From assembly GCA_963995505.1 (NCBI GenBank), contig OZ023190.1:1860001-1924000 (forward strand): a stretch of DNA of 64,000 nt, in the 5' to 3' direction. The notes below the pieces were generated by a model. The model saw nothing but the letters and a program-made list of their open reading frames with translations. It made no database searches and was not told where the DNA came from. The DNA is from Hypericum androsaemum. Taxonomy: Eukaryota; Streptophyta; Magnoliopsida; Malpighiales; Hypericaceae. Below, one piece after another: positions 35,751 to 47,006 of the stretch; positions within the stretch are counted from its first letter, which is position 1, and each line of letters begins with the position of its first letter. Both the position numbers and the translations under genes were made by a program.

Positions 35751-36329
35751 TCGGTTAATCGTCTTTCTTCTTTGTGAATGTGTATGTTCAAGCACTGACA
35801 TGAAGGAACTTTCGGACCTGCAGAAAGACGATACAATGCAACCACCAAACATGTAGATCAGTTCGGAAAGTGAAAGCTTTTCCTTGTAAATACAAATGGT
35901 GTACAAGTACAAGGATTCCAAGTGCTGACTTCAAAATCAAGAAATATATATTTTTGGCCTAATGTGGGGCAAATGACTGTAATTTGGCACATAATTTATC
36001 TTAGATTGGATTTTAATTAACTAAAACATATATTATTAAACAATCAACTTACGGAATTGAACTCAGTAGATAACTTGTTGCTGGTTTTGATTGCTATTGC
36101 TGGTGCTGATTGATAAATAACATTTTTATCTGTATCAAAGATGAAATTCTTGCGATTTCGTACGTTTATGTTTATGCATCGTTCGGGTACGACAATATTC
36201 GACTATATCAAACATTTTTTTTGAAATATAAATTATATACCATGAATAGACCTCTTTGAATCAGAGAACACTTTGTGTTGTTGGACTAATTATCCTTTGG
36301 CGACTATATCAAACATTTGTTACTGATAA
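35751..36329. other. 3' flank of copy 9
   Basis: Matches the flank of copy 3, with an extra ~120 bp at about 35830-35960. No gene. Confidence 0.5.
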
Positions 36330-36516
36330 ACACAATTGAGTCAAAGCAAGGAAGAAAGAGAACACAAAATCCCTCCAACAACAATAAAATTCTAACAGAA
36401 TGCAATTTCTCGATTTTCTTCTCAAGTAAAAACTCAAAGTCAAGGTTTGGCTTAGCGGCAATTCCTTGTTGGTTTTATTCTCTCTTTAAAGCTGTAACCA
36501 AAATACTGAGGGCTAT
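36330..36516 (-). pseudogene. Inverted relic of an mTERF 3' end at the block junction
   Basis: On the minus strand the sequence reads CTCAGTATTTTGGTTACAGC, then TTTAAAGAGAGAATAAAACC, a deletion, GAATTGCCGCTAAGCCAA, and GAGAAGAAAATCGAGAAATT. This is the end of a copy-8-like gene. It is followed by an inverted match to copy 8's 3' flank. It is interrupted and non-coding, and lies between the plus-strand and minus-strand gene blocks. Confidence 0.6.
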
Positions 36517-36882
36517 TGACGATCTGCAATTTCCCCGTAAGTTGATTGTTTCATATATTTTTTGTTGATTTCAATTCAATCTGGTGATAAATTATGTGCC
36601 AGATTACAGTGTCAACTGTATTTAACTTTCAATCAACAAGGAAAAGCTTGTACACCATTTGCATCTACAAGGAAAAGCTTTCCCTTTCTAGAATTGATTT
36701 ACGCGTTCGCTGGTTGCACGTATCGTCTTTCTGCAAGTGTGAAAGTTCTTCCTGTCAGTGCGTGAACATATATATTCACAGAAAAGAAACATTCTTGACC
36801 ATTCACATTGAATTACTCCAACAGCATCGAGTGAACTGACTTCACCATTTCCGGAAGAATATCACTTTCGGTTGTAACCGTA

Positions 36883-38315
36883 TCAGCTGCAGGACTCGTT
36901 CAGCCGCAACTTCTCAATCTTCTTCTTCGCAAGTAGCACCTCAAACCGGTCGTCATTTGGGACGAGCAGTTGGCCAAGAGACAATTTGACTCCGAATTCT
37001 TTCATCAGGCTGAACCTCGGTTTTATTCTCTTTTCCAAGCTGTAACCAAAATAAATAGTGTACTTGAGAAGATCACGTCGCGAATAATCCATTGTCAAAA
37101 AGAATTCCCACTTAGGTACCATGTTACCCTTCAAACTAATAGTATACAGATTTGGATACTTAGAGCTCATAGTCCCAACTTCCTCCATGCTGAAACCATT
37201 TTCCAGAAAGAATTTAGCGACAGGCTTCAGCTTGGCCTCCATGCTAAGACCCATAATTTGGGGACTGTGACGCAGCAGTAGAGCAACATCAACTCCTAAA
37301 GACTGGAAATATTCTGCTTTCGGTCGCAACTGGTCCTCTATACTCAGGTTTAGAATGGCCGGAAAGCGAGTAAGAAGCTTCCCCCATTTTGTCTTGTCCA
37401 CGCCAAGGGCCTCAAGAAATTCCATCTTCGGGATAATATTTTTCGAGAGACGGAATCCACACAATCGGGGGTTCCTGACCACAATTCTTGGAAGGTCTGA
37501 TTTCGACACCCCGAGATCAAGCAAAAACTCAACCATTGGCCTGATCTTCCCCTCCAAGCTGTGATATGAAAAACATGGATTGTTCCACGCGATCGCCTTG
37601 ATCTGCTCAAGATCAAATCCAATGTCTAAGAGATAAAGAATATGAGGAGGTAGACTCCCGGAAGGGCCTGCCTCACTGACTCGCGACACAGCTTTTAGCT
37701 TGAAGGCATCATACCTCCCACATTGTAGGGTTGCAGGAACTTGTATTCCTGTATGAGGTAACTTAGACTCTGGGAAGGGAAGAACATGTTCACTGTTTCG
37801 TTCTTCTCCTGCAGATAAAGATCGAATCAGTGTGGGCAGAAGAATCTAAGTTACCCGAGGTCGAATCAGAAGCGCGTCCGAACCTATCACATGTGGAGAT
37901 TTATGGATAGAATAACATCGGTGGTCGATGAACATGTCTGAATTGTTTATTGTCCTTGCAGCCACAACACCATTGCTTAGACCTTGCTTATTCAAGAACA
38001 AGATAAACTTCCTAGCAAGGAAGCCACAGAAGAAGAAGATTAAAAAACTCCACACTAAAACAATTCAATCCAGACCCAGAAAATTCTAACACGAATGAAA
38101 CACACAAACCCATGTTGGGGTGGCTCTATCGAGTCGGCCCTTACTTATTTAAGAGTGACTCTCTCGACTCAACGGTGTCTTTTATACCTAGTTTTTTTTT
38201 TTTAATCCAAGTCCCTTACACATGAACTCGTAAATCTATACATTTATTAAAGAGGTGGGTTCTATTCTTACCTCGAGACGGCTCCTCTGCGAATGAAAGC
38301 TATTGAAGATGCCAT
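36883..38315 (-). CDS. mTERF copy 10: class A, motif 3/4 hybrid
   Basis: Exons (5' to 3') 38272-38315, 37884-38011 and 36883-37808 on the minus strand encode 365 residues. Exon 1 is short (MASSIAFIRRGAVSR). Exon 2 is the class A fusion (RKFILFLNKQGLSNG). The start of exon 3 has lost most of the TTPQISEDVLP and DVIENF region. In the solenoid, LGVDKTKWGKL passes straight to LTRFPAILNLSIEDQL, so the second half of motif 3 and first half of motif 4 are gone in frame, as in copy 12. AIAWNNPCFSYHS shows divergent motif 1 residues. The C-terminus is KLRLNESCS. Confidence 0.8.
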
Positions 38316-38410
38316 CTTTCCGCAACTAACTTGTTCCTCCTCGTAAACACAAATGCTTTCCCTGAGCAAGCCAAGGAAATGAAACTTCAAGTAGGTATAT
38401 AGATTGGGTC

Positions 38411-38418
38411 CAAGCCCA
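38411..38418 (-). promoter_or_regulatory. Site II-like element, mTERF copy 10 promoter
   Basis: On the minus strand, TGGGCTTGGACC follows ATAGAACA about 95 bp upstream of the ATG at 38315. It matches the plus-strand copies except that the second TGGGCC has become TGGACC. Confidence 0.5.
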
Positions 38419-39580
38419 TGTTCTATCAAATGGGGCCCATCAGTACTGTAGATATCAGAAATGAATTGCCAGTTTTCAATAAAGGGAAATATGTGGGTTT
38501 TCCCAAAATGGTGCCCTTTTTAAAGTTTTGTCAAAATGGTGTCCCTTTCAATTTATTCTAGATATGGTGTCCAAATTTTGGATCAAAATTTTTTTTTGAT
38601 TTTTACTCTCTAGGTCAATTTTTTTTTGATTTGGTCTGATATTGCATTAAAGTTTTCGATTTCTGTTATCGAAGAAATCTTTTCAACTTTGATCCCAAGT
38701 TAAAATTTTTTTTGATCTGAGAGCGCATATCGAAATTTTTTTCCGACCTATGACCAAAAATGGGAGGCAGAGCTCAAAACTTTCTTCTACCTATGACCTA
38801 AACTTTCTTCGTTCTACTTTCCCAATCTAATTTATTTTGTCTTAGTCAGACTTGTCACGTTCACCATGCAATCAGTCCAAAATATACAAAAAATATGGCC
38901 CATCTTTTTTTTATATATATAAATCAAGGCAAAGTGTAACGCCTAAACTGGAGGGCGAGGTGTGACAAAAGGATCCTAATGTTTATTCATCAATCATTTT
39001 CTTTTAGATAAATATAGTTTATGTGGTATTTTCTCTTATAATTTCACCGTAATATAATATGGTAAGGACAAGGTTACATATATATTGAAGGCTTTCTTCC
39101 AGATTTAAATACTAATAATATGGCCCATCTTTGGCGCGCTGATTTTAGTTTATATATGAGGAAGGCTTTCGTCTAGGTTTAAATACTAATAAATTAATAA
39201 TGTTCACTTAATTAGTGAAATAGTTATTTTAATTCAGTTAAAATTTTGAGTTCGAACTAACAAAAATAAATAGTATTCTTTTTGAAAAATAAATATTTTA
39301 TACCATAACTATATTGTGAAAATTCACACCCCAAACTTTTTTGAAATTGTATACGATTTGTGTCGTTAAGCTAATCAATATATATTGGAATAATATATGG
39401 TATAAACCAAACAATTTCTGACATTTAGATTTTGAAAAGATTGTTATTTCAAGTATTTTAACTAAAAAATTATAATGGAGAGAATCATACAGTCTTTTGA
39501 ATTTTTTTAAGGGTAGATTTCGAATCCGAACAATGAAAAAGCAAACCTATACGGCGCGGTTCATTTAAAAATAGAATATA

Positions 39581-40452
39581 GGGAAAAGTCCACTTTAGTA
39601 CCCTGTGGTATCGCGAAAAATCAAGTCAGTACCCTGTAGTTTAAAATGTATCAATTGAGTCATACTTATTCCAATTAACATCAATTAGAGGCCCGGGCAG
39701 CTGCCCGGACCTGCCCGAACCAACCCGACCCCTGCCCGAACTACGTGGCGCTACGTGGAGAGGAGGAGGAGGAGGAGGAGGAGGAGGAGGACGCGGGGGG
39801 AGGAGGAGGAGGAGGAGAACGCGGGGGGAGGGGGAGGAGGAGGAGGAGGAGGATGCGGGGGGAGGGGGAGGAGGAGGAGGAGGAGGACGCGGGGAGGAGG
39901 AGGAGGAGGAGAATGCGGGGGGAGGAGGAGAACGCAGGGGGAGGAGGAGGAGGAGGAGGAGGAGGACGCGGGGGGAGGAGGAGGAGGAGGAGAACGCGGG
40001 GGGAGGGGGAGGAGGAGGAGGAGGAGGATGCGGGGGGAGGGGGAGGAGGAGGAGGAGGAGGACGCGGGGGGAGGAGGAGGAGGAGGAGGACGCGGGGGGA
40101 GGAGGAGGAGGAGGAGGACGCGGGGGGAGGAGGAGGAGGAGGAGGAGGAGGAGGAGGAGGACGCGGAGGAGGACGCAGAGGAGGAGGCGGAGGAGGAGGA
40201 GGAGGAGGAGGGGAGGAGGAGGAGGAGGAGGGGAGGAGGATGTCCATGTGGCGCCACGTCATCAAAATTGGGTGACGTGGCTGGCCACGTAGTTCGGGCA
40301 GGGGTCGGGTTGGTTCGGGCAGGTCCGGGCAGCTGCCCGGGCCTCTAATTGATGTTAATTGGAATAAGTATGACTCAATTGATACGTTTTAAACCACAGG
40401 GTACTGACTTAATTTTTTGCGATACCACAGGGTACTAAAGTGGACTTTTCCC
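39581..40452. mobile_element. Mutator-like non-autonomous element (MULE), 872 bp
   Basis: Terminal inverted repeats of about 150 bp begin GGGAAAAGTCCACTTTAGTA on the left and end TACTAAAGTGGACTTTTCCC on the right. The flanks are an exact 9-bp duplication TAGAATATA (39572-39580 and 40453-40461). Long TIRs with a 9-bp TSD are diagnostic of Mutator-like elements. The inner TIR ends are GC-rich (CAGCTGCCCGG). The centre is a GGA-rich tract, not transposase sequence. Confidence 0.88.
39757..40240. repeat. GGA/GAG-rich minisatellite inside the MULE
   Basis: About 480 bp are almost pure purine on the plus strand, built of GAGGAGGA runs punctuated by GACGCGGGGGGAGG every 25-60 bp. Frames in any phase are low-complexity (Glu/Gly/Arg, or Pro/Ser on the other strand) and are not genes. 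Long homopurine mirror-like DNA of this kind can adopt triplex or G-quadruplex structures. Confidence 0.85.
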
Positions 40453-40890
40453 TAGAATATATGGCGCATAAATCAATTGTATTAATTACACGACCGAGAC
40501 CCAGACCCAATTCCTCGTCTTGGCATTACTATCCACCCCACCTGGCAGCTATCTACGGACTATAGGAACAAAGGAAGGGATAACAGCCGGCCTAGTTTTC
40601 TTCGTTTTATGCGACCATAGGTCGAAATTTTTTTTGATCTGTGCCCTCAGATCAAAAAAATTTCAATTTGGGACCAAAGTTTTAAAGATTTCCTCGATAA
40701 CGAAAATCAAAAAATTTACTGCAATGTCAGACCAAATCGAAAATATTTTTTGACCTAGGGAGTGAAAATCAAAATTTTTTTCTATCTGAGATTTGAACAC
40801 CATATCTAGAATAAATTGAAACGGATACCATTTTGGTAAAATATTAAAAAAGGGGCACCATTTTGGAGAAAAACCTTCAATTTTGGTTTG

Positions 40891-41928
40891 ACCAAACCAA
40901 AAAGTGGTCAATTAAGAGATGTTCATTTTTGTACCTTTTTCATAAAATTGCTACTTGTGGTTTGGTTGAGACATAGGTATATACTATATATTAGAAGTTG
41001 TCTTGACTCGGAGATTCAAAACGATGTCGTTTTTCATCCCAAGTGGTGCATCCACTAGGCTTTTTTTTTAACTCGTATGCGATGAGGTATCTTATAGGAA
41101 AATTTCAGAAAAGTCACTACTAATTTTTCAAACCCCCATTTAAATACCGAAAAATAAACACCATCTAGTTCAACCCCCAACCCAACTCAATTCAACCCAA
41201 CTCCTGTTACTCCCTCTAATAGCCTCCTCTCATAAATTTTTTTAATAAAAAAATCCTTAAAATCTCTCTCAAACCCTCCACCTCGCACGCCACCACCCTC
41301 CACCTCTACCCCTCTTCCTCCGCCCTGTTCTAGTTAATATGCCACCGATTTATCCAACATTTATTTTTAAATAAAACAACAGCCACTAAAATCAAATCAC
41401 CCGCTCAAAACCAATTTGTAAATGGAAATAGCAGTCCATTATGGAGACAGAGAAAGGGTACAACAGAAAATTGGCTAGGATATTAAAGTAAAAATTTTCC
41501 ATTAGTGTTGTTGTATCACCCCAACGAGTCAAATCATGATCCGGTAGTTAAATGTAATCTCAAAATTCGAAGGATAGTTAAATCGATAGTTGATGCAGTT
41601 TAATCACTGACAAACCCATATTGGGATTTTGTTGTTGTGAACCTCAAATCTTTAGGATCTATTGCTATAGGGACATATTTAGGGGTGGTTTTCCAAATGG
41701 CTGCCTTTTACATTCACATTACTCGAGACTTCTTTATAAAAGTTCAAGTTCCTTAGTACTTAGACCACTCCTGTCAGTAAAAATTTGTGTCCCCTGACCA
41801 GAAAGCTAATGGTGCTCAGTGGATACCCCTCATCACTCGCTTTCCTCCACCAGAAAACTAATTGCCATAGAGTTCATCATCCGAGCTATTAACTAGTTAA
41901 TAAGATGGAAAAAGAGGTGTGTTCTTAC
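40891..41928. other. Spacer with remnants of mTERF intron 1
   Basis: The first 700 bp are AT-rich and unassigned. At about 41640-41928 the minus strand resembles intron 1 of class A genes (the GATTTGAGGTTCAC region), continuous with the orphan exon 1 that follows. Confidence 0.45.
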
Positions 41929-41993
41929 CTCGAAACCGCTCCTCTGGGAACGAAAGCTACATCAGGGCAGTGGATACCAGTCGAAGATGCCAT
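41929..41993 (-). pseudogene. Orphan mTERF exon 1
   Basis: A complete first exon with ATG at 41993 and a GT donor after 41929 encodes MASSTGIHCPDVAFVPRGA, nearly the same as exon 1 of copy 13. It is followed by intron-like sequence, but no exon 2 or 3 exists before copy 10. A site II-like TGGGCTTGG lies upstream at about 42146-42153. It is a truncated fourteenth copy; transcription could still start here. Confidence 0.75.
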
Positions 41994-42731
41994 CTTTCCC
42001 CTCGTGAACTAACACGAGCGACCGAGCGAGTGAGGGGATAATGTAAGTTGAAGGAGATGAAACTTACTAACTTAGGGGCCAGAACAACTTGTGGATTACT
42101 TCCAAAAGAAAAAAACTTGTGGACCAAAATGAAAATAGAAGGATCCAAGCCCATGTTCTATCATATCGAGCCCAACAGGAGATATCGGAAATAAGAACGG
42201 CCAGTTTAGCAATGTTTTAACTAATGTTTTTTATTATTGGATCAACCGGTCGAATCGCGACCCGATAGATCTATTTGACTTTCAAATTTGGAAGATGGTT
42301 AGATCGATGGTTAATGTAGTATGATTGATCAGTCGATATTCAACTAACAAATTTATTTAAAAAATTATGGATATTTCTAAATTGAAAGTAATTACATTAA
42401 TATATTTTTTACATGTTAATGACAAATTTCGGAACAAACTTGGAGGACGTTTAGAAATATTTTTAAATTGTATATGGTATTTAAGGTATAGTATTTTAGT
42501 AGGATTAAATGTCATTTTATAAATGACTCGCAATGATGAGAAGTTACATGATGAATCAAAACCATTGATCGTGATTAAATGTCATTTCATAATGGGCTCG
42601 TAATTTACAAGTCAACTTTTTTATATTTTTGCAATGAACTTTCCTGTTATCATTTCTCGTGATTAAATATCAAAATTTCACTTGGAATACTTCTTGCACA
42701 CCATTTCCCGGAAGAAAGTCACTTTCGGCGA

Positions 42732-44241
42732 TCAGCTGCAAGACTTGTCCTCAATCTTCTTCTTCGCAAGTAACACCATAAACTGGTCGTGGTTTGGGAT
42801 GAGCAGTTGGCCTAGAGACAATTTGACTCCAGATTCTTTCATCAGGCTGTACCTCGGTTTTATTCTCTCTTCCAAGCTGTAACTGAAATATCGAGGTTGC
42901 TTGAGAAGATCACGTCGCGAATAATCCATTGTCAAAAAGAATTCCCACTTAGGTACCAGATTACCCTTCAAACTAATAGTATACATAGGTGTAAATTGAG
43001 AGATCATAGTCCCAATTTCCTCAGTGCTAAAACCATTTTCCACGAAAAATCTAGTGACGGGCTTTAGCTTGGCCTCCATGCTAAGACCCATAGTTTGGGG
43101 ACAGCGACGCAAAAGAACGGCAACATCGACCCCTAAGGATTGGAAATACTCGGCTTTCGGTCGCAATTGATCCTCTATACTCAAGCTTAGAATGTCCGGA
43201 AAGCTAGTTATAAGCTTCCCTATCAACTCTTCTGAGAGGCCCATCTCATAGAGGAACTCAACAGTTGCCTCAACCTTTTGCCGGCTAACAACAAGTGAAG
43301 ATGGATAACGGGTTATCATTTTCACCCATTTTGTCTTGTCCACGCCAAGGGTCTCAAGAAATGTCATCTTCGGAATAACATTTTTCGAGAGACTGTATCC
43401 ACACAATCGGGGGTTCTTGACCACAATGCTAGCAAGGTCTGATTTCGACACTCCAAGATCAAGCAGAAACTCAACCAATGGCCTGATCTTCCCCTCCAAG
43501 CTGTGATACGCAAATTGTGGATCTCTCCGTGTGATCACCTTGATCTGCTCAAGATCAAGACCAATCTCTAAGAGATAAATAATATGAGGAGGTAGACTCC
43601 CAGAAGGGCCTGCCACACTGACTCGTGACACAGCTTTTAGCTTCATGGCATCACGCCTCCCACGTCGTTTGGTTGCAGGAAGTGGCACAACTTCTCTTTC
43701 TGATTCAAGTAGATGTGGGAAGTTCTCAGTAACATCCACTAGAGCACCGACATGGTCTTCGTGCAACGATTCTGGGCAGGGAAGAACATCTTCACTGATT
43801 TGAGGAGTTGTGAACTCTTCTTCCCCTGCAGATAAAGATCGTATCAGCGTGGGCGCAACCAAAACGAGAAACAGAAGCGACCGAACCTATCACATGTGGA
43901 GATGTATGGACAGAATGACATCTTGAAACAAGGTTGTCGACGAACAGATCCGACTTGTTTTTTGCTGCCCTTGCAGAAACAACACCACTGCTGAGACCTT
44001 GCTTCTTCAAGAACAAGATAAACTTCCTAGTAAGGAAGCCACAGAAGAAGATTAAACTTTTCCACACTAAAACAATTCAATCCTCCGCCTACGCAATCCA
44101 TACCCAGAAAATTCTTACATCAACGATGTACAGGGGCATATTTAGGGTTGATTTTTTCACAATGATGTCTTTTACATTCCTAAGTACAAACTCGAAACAT
44201 TACCTCGAAAAAACTCCTCTGGGGATGAATGCTGACGCCAT
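42732..44241 (-). CDS. mTERF copy 11: class A, all seven motifs
   Basis: Exons (5' to 3') 44204-44241, 43887-44026 and 42732-43825 encode 423 residues, the longest class A copy. Exon 1 is minimal (MASAFIPRGVFSR). Exon 2 reads RKFILFLKKQGLSSG with an extended KNKSDLFVDNLVSR. The last exon starts GEEEFTTPQISEDVLPCPES. Motifs 3, 4 and 6 are all intact (SRQKVEATVEFLYEMG, NGFSTEEIGTMIS). It is therefore the best model of the class A ancestor before motif loss. The end is shortened to KKKIEDKSCS, missing the usual KLRL. Confidence 0.83.
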
Positions 44242-44391
44242 CTTTCCCCTGATGAACTTAGTAACACCGACACGAGCGAGCAAGGGGATTAGGTCAAGTT
44301 GAAGGAGGAGGTGAGACTTCAGGACCAGAACATCTTGCGGTGGACCAAAATGAAAACAAAAAAAAGGATGGTGTAGAGAAAGATGTTTTAA

Positions 44392-44417
44392 ATGGGCCCA
44401 GGCCCATTAAGCCCATC
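44392..44417 (-). promoter_or_regulatory. Site II cluster, mTERF copy 11 promoter
   Basis: ATGGGCCCAGGCCCATTAAG followed by CCCAT: three or more TGGGCY/GGCCCA elements about 150 bp upstream of the ATG at 44241, in a place equivalent to the tandem element of the plus-strand genes. Confidence 0.5.
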
Positions 44418-44923
44418 AGGATATACCGGAAATGAAAGGCCTGTTTAGCAATGTCTTAACCGACCATTCAAATTGCGACGCGATTGGACGTCAATTCAAT
44501 TTCAAAATTCAGAGGATGGTCAGATCAATGGCCAATGTCCGTCTATATACAACTGACAAATTTATTTAAAAAATATATAAATTTTCAAATATAAAGTAAT
44601 CACATTAAGATATTTTTACTTGTTAAATGTCAAATTCTGCAACAAAATTAGAGGACGTTTAGAAAAATTTTAAATTGTATGTGGTATTTCGGGTATTGTA
44701 TTTTAATAGGATTAAATGTCATTTTATAATGGACTCCAAATCATAAGAAGTTGCATTCTTGATCAAAACCATTGATCCTTTTCGTTATCGTCCCTGATGT
44801 CATTTCATAATAAACTCAATTTACGTAAGTCAACTTTTTTATATTTTTGCAACCATCTTTCCCCGTTTGTTTAGAAGTAAATTTCGTGTGTGTTTGAATC
44901 TTGACTTTCTAGTTTCTACCTCA
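44418..44923. other. Spacer upstream of copy 11
   Basis: AT-rich sequence with partial similarity to 42180-42560 and 48400-48650, reflecting duplicated upstream flank of the minus-strand genes. No gene. Confidence 0.5.
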
Positions 44924-45361
44924 TGTTGGGTATGGAGACTTCGGACACCGCGGGGGGGCGTAGCCCCCGTCCAGAACGGTACACGTCGACGACGAAATGA
45001 AGCGTGGACAAAAATGCCCCTGCGTGTGTGTTTTTTGGTTCCTAGGTTTGTTGGTGCTATATATACCCGCTTCACCAACCCTGTGCTTGCTTCTCTCCTT
45101 CCTGGCAGACAGAGAGACATTTCTAGAGAGAGAGAGAGAGAAGAAGAAGAGAGAGAAACTACCATTGTTGAGCCTGCGTAGCTCCAAAGTGTAGATCGAG
45201 CTTGATATAGTGAAATCTCCTGGCTTGGTACGCCCCCGGACGTAGATTGGTCAAGATCGAACCGGGTTACCAAATCTGTTGTTCTTGTTTTTCGTAGATC
45301 TTGCTCCTATCTTGTTCGCTGCGTTGTTTGGGTCCACGGGAAAGTGGGTTATTTCCCAACA
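44924..45361. mobile_element. Solo LTR, 438 bp
   Basis: The element starts TGTTGGG and ends CCCAACA and is flanked by the 5-bp duplication CCTCA (44919-44923 and 45362-45366). The TG...CA ends, 5-bp TSD, internal TATA-like CTATATATAC at about 45057 and GA-rich leader are typical of an LTR retrotransposon terminal repeat, probably Copia type. No second LTR or polymerase sequence is present, so it is the product of LTR-LTR recombination. Confidence 0.85.
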
Positions 45362-45366
45362 CCTCA

Positions 45367-47006
45367 CTCTTCTCTTATGCCATCATTTTTCACGTTATTA
45401 TTCTTAGTGATTAAATGTCAAAATCTCAACTGTTGTAGCTGACAAGCAGAAATTTTTCATTGTATTCAAGACTCTAACAAGGTAATATATAGACCATCGA
45501 ACTTAGCTCTTGAGTTCCCCCAGGTTCCATGTCTTATCCTCCCCTCCAAAAGCTAGTATTTTGCTACTCGAAGTGAGCTTCAAACTTGCCCAAATCGAGA
45601 AACCGATAACGAGCACATCGAAAATTTAAAACTATGCGTCAAAATGGTGTCGTGGTGCGATGTGAAACCGACACTGCAAAGTTGTGATTTAGTGTCGGTA
45701 TTGGTTTCAAACCACATTGCAATATCTCGAAATCGAATTTCATAAAACAACATCGTTTTAGTATAGGCTAATTTTGGCCAAAACCAGGTCGTTTTGGAAC
45801 TGTGTGTACCGGCTGTGTTCGTTTGTTTTTTTGGGTAGGAGTCAATGTAGTTGACTACGTGCAATTAGTCCATCGTTTAGTTAGATATACGACTAATTTA
45901 TGGTACGGGCTTTTGCATACTAACTTATCCTAACAGCAATTGGCCATTCATTTCGTGTGGATGATTCTTTTGAGTTTGACTCGGGTATTTTTTTAAAAGT
46001 TTTGTCACCATTTAAAAGTACTATCCAATTCTATCTTGAATTAGTCACGCAAATAAGTTTTATGGTTAGACCTACATCAAACAACACCTGTAACAGTTTC
46101 AATGGTTAGATATGGCACCCCAATGAAGAGTGTTTTTTGATCTTATTGGTACACACGAAACCACGATCCTCAGAATTAGAACAAAATAACTAAAAGGAGT
46201 TTCAACATAATGTACATCATACAAGACCAAAGTAGGACCCTTCTAAGAACCAATGAAATACTTTTTTTTAAAGAATTAAACCAATGAAGTACTCTGTTTT
46301 ATATTGCATCCGACTTCAAGTTTCTGAATGTTAGTCAACTTAGCAGACCATGACGAATGATTTATCCACCGACTTCAAACCAGGTCATCGCACCGTGAAA
46401 CCGCGCATGGCCACACCGCAAGAGCTGCAGTTTCCTTTGACACCGCCACACCAGCGGTACTCCATTCTTTCTAAACAAAAAGTGCAGAGCCGTGTCATTT
46501 TTTACACCAACACTGCACCGAACTCATTCCTACCCGCTACAACAATGTAAAGTATCTGCTATAACTATTTCGTAGTTATGGTTTTAATGAATAAATGACA
46601 AATAAAACTTGAAAATCTGAAATGAATGGCCTGTTTAGCAATGCTTTAACCAGTGTTGGCTGATTAACGAACCGACCAGTCAAATCGTGACCCGATAGAT
46701 CAATTCAACCTCAAAATCTGGAGGACAGTAAGATTAATGATTAACGATCGATGAGAAATCTCTGGGTCACCGCACCGTGAAACCGCACATGGCCACATCG
46801 CAAAGAGCTGCGGTTTCCTTTGACACCGCCGGTGTTCTTACTAAACAAAAAGTGCATGAACTTGTCAGTCTACGAAAGTTCTTCCTATCAGTACATGAAC
46901 ATACACCTTCTATTACTCCAACCGCATTGAGTGGACTGACTTCACCATTTCCCGGAAGAATATCACTATCGCTTGTTACCAATCAGCTGCAGGACATGTC
47001 CAACCG
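45367..47006. other. Spacer between copies 11 and 12
   Basis: AT-rich DNA with a local duplication: GCACCGTGAAACCGC...CATGGCCACA occurs at about 46390 and about 46772. The last 150 bp resemble the 3' flanks of copies 10 and 13. No gene is recognised. Confidence 0.5.

Larger units (their letters stand above)
38500..40890. mobile_element. Older long-TIR element hosting a nested MULE
   Basis: About 260 bp at 38500-38760 and about 280 bp at 40610-40890 are inverted copies of moderate identity. Shared words include CAATTTATTCTAGATATGGTG and CCAAAATGGTGCC near the outer ends. With the nested MULE removed the element is about 1.5 kb. No transposase frame was seen. Ends and TSD are uncertain, so the superfamily is not assigned. 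Confidence 0.6.

Noticed and set aside
39741..40348. Several overlapping frames of 168-197 residues on both strands
   Set aside because: They are translations of a GGA-rich repeat inside the MULE (poly Glu/Gly/Arg or Pro/Ser), open only because the repeat unit lacks stops.
41140..41340. CCCAACTC/CCTCCACC-rich sequence that could be a G-quadruplex or CRISPR-like array
   Set aside because: Repeats are irregular in length and spacing with no constant unit; simple low-complexity DNA.
45580..45864. 94-residue minus-strand frame between copies 11 and 12
   Set aside because: No recognisable domain, no splice context, and the sequence looks like an old repeat.
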